Shown piece by piece: positions 40,792-42,405 of a DNA stretch of 42,405 bases. The position numbers and the translations under genes were made by a program. Under the pieces are notes generated by a model. It was not told where the DNA came from. It did no database searches and was given only the letters and a program-made list of their open reading frames with translations. This stretch comes from Bacillota bacterium (GTDB lineage Bacteria; Bacillota; Sulfobacillia; Sulfobacillales; JAIMBI01): NCBI GenBank assembly GCA_021795575.1, contig JAJYPH010000008.1, positions 1 through 42,405 on the forward strand, given 5' to 3'. Each line of letters begins with the position of its first letter. Position 1 is the first letter of the stretch.

Positions 40792-42202
40792 GGCGGGCCT
40801 GACCCCCGAAGCCATTGTGACCGAGCTGGACCGATTCATCGTGGGGCAGAGCGCGGCCAAGCGGGCTGTAGCCAGTGCACTGCGCCACCGGTGGCGGCGC
40901 AGTCAGCTGGCGGCAGACTGGCAGGAGGACGTCTACCCGAAGAACATCCTGATGATTGGGCCCACGGGCGTGGGCAAAACCGAGATTGCCCGGCGGCTGG
41001 CACGGATGGTGCAGGCACCGTTTATCAAAGTGGAGGCCACCAAGTTCACTGAGGTGGGCTACGTGGGCCGCGATGTCGATGCCATGATCCGGGATCTGGT
41101 GGAAGTGAGCGTCCGCATGGTGCGGGAGGAGCGGCGACGTCTAGTCCGCGACCGGGCCGAGCGCGCGGCGGAGGAGCGCATCGTGGCCGCGCTGGCCCCG
41201 CGGCCGCGACGCGCTGCCCCCACCCAGGCACCGTGGGAGGCGCTGTTTGGGGGTCCGTCCTCCCCCTCGGGGACGGATGGCGAGGCAGACGACCCGCGTC
41301 CCGATCCGGTCGAGTCGTCGGACGCCCTGCAGCGCCGACGCACCCTGCGCGCAGCCGTGCGGGGACGTACGATGGAGGACTCTCTCGTCGACGTGGAAGT
41401 GAAGGATGATCCCCCGGTGCCGGCGTTCATGGGGGTGGGGGGGCAGGACTCGATGCAGATGAACCTGGGGGAGATGCTGTCGGGTCTCATGCCTCATCGG
41501 ACCAAGCGGCGCCGTATGACCGTGGCCGCCGCCCGCGAGGTGCTGACCGAGGAAGAGGCCGAGAAGCTGATTGACCCCGAATCGGCCCAGGCTGAAGCGG
41601 TCCAGCGCGCGGAGCAGCAGGGCATTGTCTTCATCGATGAGTTGGACAAGGTGGCGCAGTCTCAGCGCGGGTACGGCACCGACGTGTCCCGCGAAGGGGT
41701 GCAGCGCGACATTCTCCCCATCGTGGAAGGGTCCACGGTGGTAACCAAGTATGGCCCGGTCAAGACCGACCACATGCTGTTTGTGGCCGCGGGCGCTTTT
41801 CACGTGGCCAAGCCGTCCGACCTGATGCCGGAGCTACAGGGCCGCTTCCCGATCCGCGTCGAGCTGGACGCCCTCACCGAGGCGGACTTTGTCCGCATTC
41901 TCACCGAGCCGCGCCACGCCCTGGTGGACCAGTACATCGAGCTGCTGGCCACCGAGGGCGTCACGCTGGCGTTCGAGGCGGACGCCGTGGCCACGATGGC
42001 GCGATACGCCGCGCAGGTGAACCGCGACGTCGAGAACATCGGCGCGCGCCGTCTGGCCACCATCATGGAGCGCGTGCTGGAAGATGTGAGCTATCACGCA
42101 CCGTCGCTGTCGGGGCAGACGGTGACCGTGACGGTCGCGTACGTGGACCAGCGGCTGAAAACCATTTCCGAGGGCCATGACACATCGCGGTACATCTTGT
42201 AG
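40778..42202 (+). CDS. hslU: ATP-dependent protease ATPase subunit HslU (ClpY)
   Basis: A 474-residue AAA+ unfoldase that feeds HslV. Walker A is [15 protein letters not shown] (61-75), [20 protein letters not shown] is the pore-loop segment (GYVG), a charged I domain fills about 110-270, Walker B is IVFIDELDK near 284, and the C-terminus ends DTSRYIL, which docks into HslV. ATG 40778 is 7 bases from GGGAGGT; GTG 40769 is possible but too close. Confidence 0.96.
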   Translation: MAMNEAGLTPEAIVTELDRFIVGQSAAKRAVASALRHRWRRSQLAADWQEDVYPKNILMIGPTGVGKTEIARRLARMVQAPFIKVEATKFTEVGYVGRDVDAMIRDLVEVSVRMVREERRRLVRDRAERAAEERIVAALAPRPRRAAPTQAPWEALFGGPSSPSGTDGEADDPRPDPVESSDALQRRRTLRAAVRGRTMEDSLVDVEVKDDPPVPAFMGVGGQDSMQMNLGEMLSGLMPHRTKRRRMTVAAAREVLTEEEAEKLIDPESAQAEAVQRAEQQGIVFIDELDKVAQSQRGYGTDVSREGVQRDILPIVEGSTVVTKYGPVKTDHMLFVAAGAFHVAKPSDLMPELQGRFPIRVELDALTEADFVRILTEPRHALVDQYIELLATEGVTLAFEADAVATMARYAAQVNRDVENIGARRLATIMERVLEDVSYHAPSLSGQTVTVTVAYVDQRLKTISEGHDTSRYIL

Positions 42203-42215
42203 CGGCCGATGAGAG

Positions 42216-42230
42216 GATGTTCAGAATTGT
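42216..42230. promoter_or_regulatory. Possible CodY box upstream of codY
   Basis: The core TTCAGAA (42220-42226) equals the TTCWGAA centre of the CodY consensus AATTTTCWGAAAATT; about 10 of 15 positions agree. It abuts the proposed -35, so autorepression is plausible. Such a match is less expected by chance in G/C-rich DNA but remains weak. Confidence 0.3.
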
Positions 42231-42260
42231 TGCGTCCGGAAGGGGGGATTGCGGTATAAT
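42230..42260 (+). promoter_or_regulatory. Promoter for codY
   Basis: Perfect TATAAT at 42255-42260, 43 bases before the codY ATG. The best -35 is TTGCGT (42230-42235) at a long 19-base spacer. No terminator is seen between hslU and codY, so read-through is likely as well. Confidence 0.6.
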
Positions 42261-42303
42261 TCTCGACGGTGCCGGGCTAGGGGCGCCGAAGGGAGCGGAT
42301 TGG

Positions 42304-42405
42304 ATGCTGGATTTGTTGGACAAGACGCGCAGGCTCAACCGGCTGTTGCAAAAGAACGCGGGACAGGCCGTGGACTATGAGCAAATGGCCGAAATGATGT
42401 CGGAT
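42304..42405 (+). CDS. codY: GTP-sensing transcriptional pleiotropic repressor CodY, 3' end cut by window edge
   Basis: The first 34 codons are visible: LLDKTRRLNRLLQKNAGQAV, then DYEQMAEMMSD, which matches the CodY N-terminus (MxLLEKTRKINxLLQ...). CodY represses stationary-phase genes when GTP and branched-chain amino acids are plentiful. AAGGGAG precedes the ATG. Its position after hslU agrees with Bacillus. The GAF and DNA-binding domains lie beyond the window. Confidence 0.93.
   Translation, partial: MLDLLDKTRRLNRLLQKNAGQAVDYEQMAEMMSD

Overview
The window is a stretch of core chromosome from a G+C-rich (roughly two thirds by eye) endospore-forming member of the Bacillota. The evidence is a partial alpha/beta-type small acid-soluble spore protein at the left edge, a YqhV-family (DUF2619) protein, FapR, CodY at the right edge, and Bacillus-type gene order throughout (rsmD-coaD-ylbL-DUF177-rpmF; fapR-plsX-fabD-fabG-acpP; rnc-smc-ftsY; ylxM-ffh-rpsP-rimM-trmD-rplS-lepB-rbgA-rnhB-topA-xerC-hslV-hslU-codY). 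The base composition suggests a Sulfobacillus, Thermaerobacter or Symbiobacterium-like lineage, but the genus cannot be fixed from this sequence alone.

Layout. 1-4138: spore protein and MFS exporter (minus strand), then a plus-strand group comA-comB-DUF441-DUF2619 that should make 3-sulfolactate, a known spore solute of Bacillus. 4170-11534: a structured palindromic element, then rsmD, coaD, a coiled-coil protein, an RlmM-like methyltransferase, the membrane protease YlbL, a Ser/Gly-rich unknown, an isoaspartyl dipeptidase and an AarF/UbiB kinase-like protein. 11651-14073: a promoter and the rubrerythrin / Fe-S oxidoreductase / DUF3501 trio. 14115-14915: DUF177-rpmF, with a consensus promoter and an intrinsic terminator. 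14927-21485: fatty-acid synthesis and RNase III (fapR-plsX-fabH-fabD-fabG-acpP-fabF-rnc) behind a palindromic operator candidate. 21540-24861: a convergent hairpin, then on the minus strand a class A penicillin-binding protein with a zinc ribbon and a repetitive tail, and a regulator-like protein. 25031-29322: smc-ftsY. 29319-31411: a minus-strand GNAT acetyltransferase, then a c-di-AMP (ydaO/yuaA-type) riboswitch with its terminator in front of a family 4 glycosyltransferase. 31427-40181: SRP, ribosome and rRNA/tRNA maturation genes, signal peptidase, RNase HII, topoisomerase I, XerC. 40156-42405: hslVU and the start of codY.

Most genes are tightly packed with 1-35 bp overlaps or short gaps, and many start at GTG or TTG behind strong Shine-Dalgarno sequences. 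Promoters that can be read directly are TTGACA/TATAAT-like with 16-18 bp spacers, or extended -10 (TGnTATAAT) types. No insertion sequence, prophage, CRISPR array, tRNA or rRNA was seen.

Most noteworthy: the c-di-AMP riboswitch placed before a glycosyltransferase that has lost the first Glu of the EX7E motif; the rubrerythrin/Fe-S/DUF3501 trio; the near-perfect 20-bp palindrome before fapR; a 19-bp tandem duplication at the coaD/coiled-coil gene junction that sets the reading frames of both genes; and a three-tier hairpin element before rsmD. I found no clear wholly new system.
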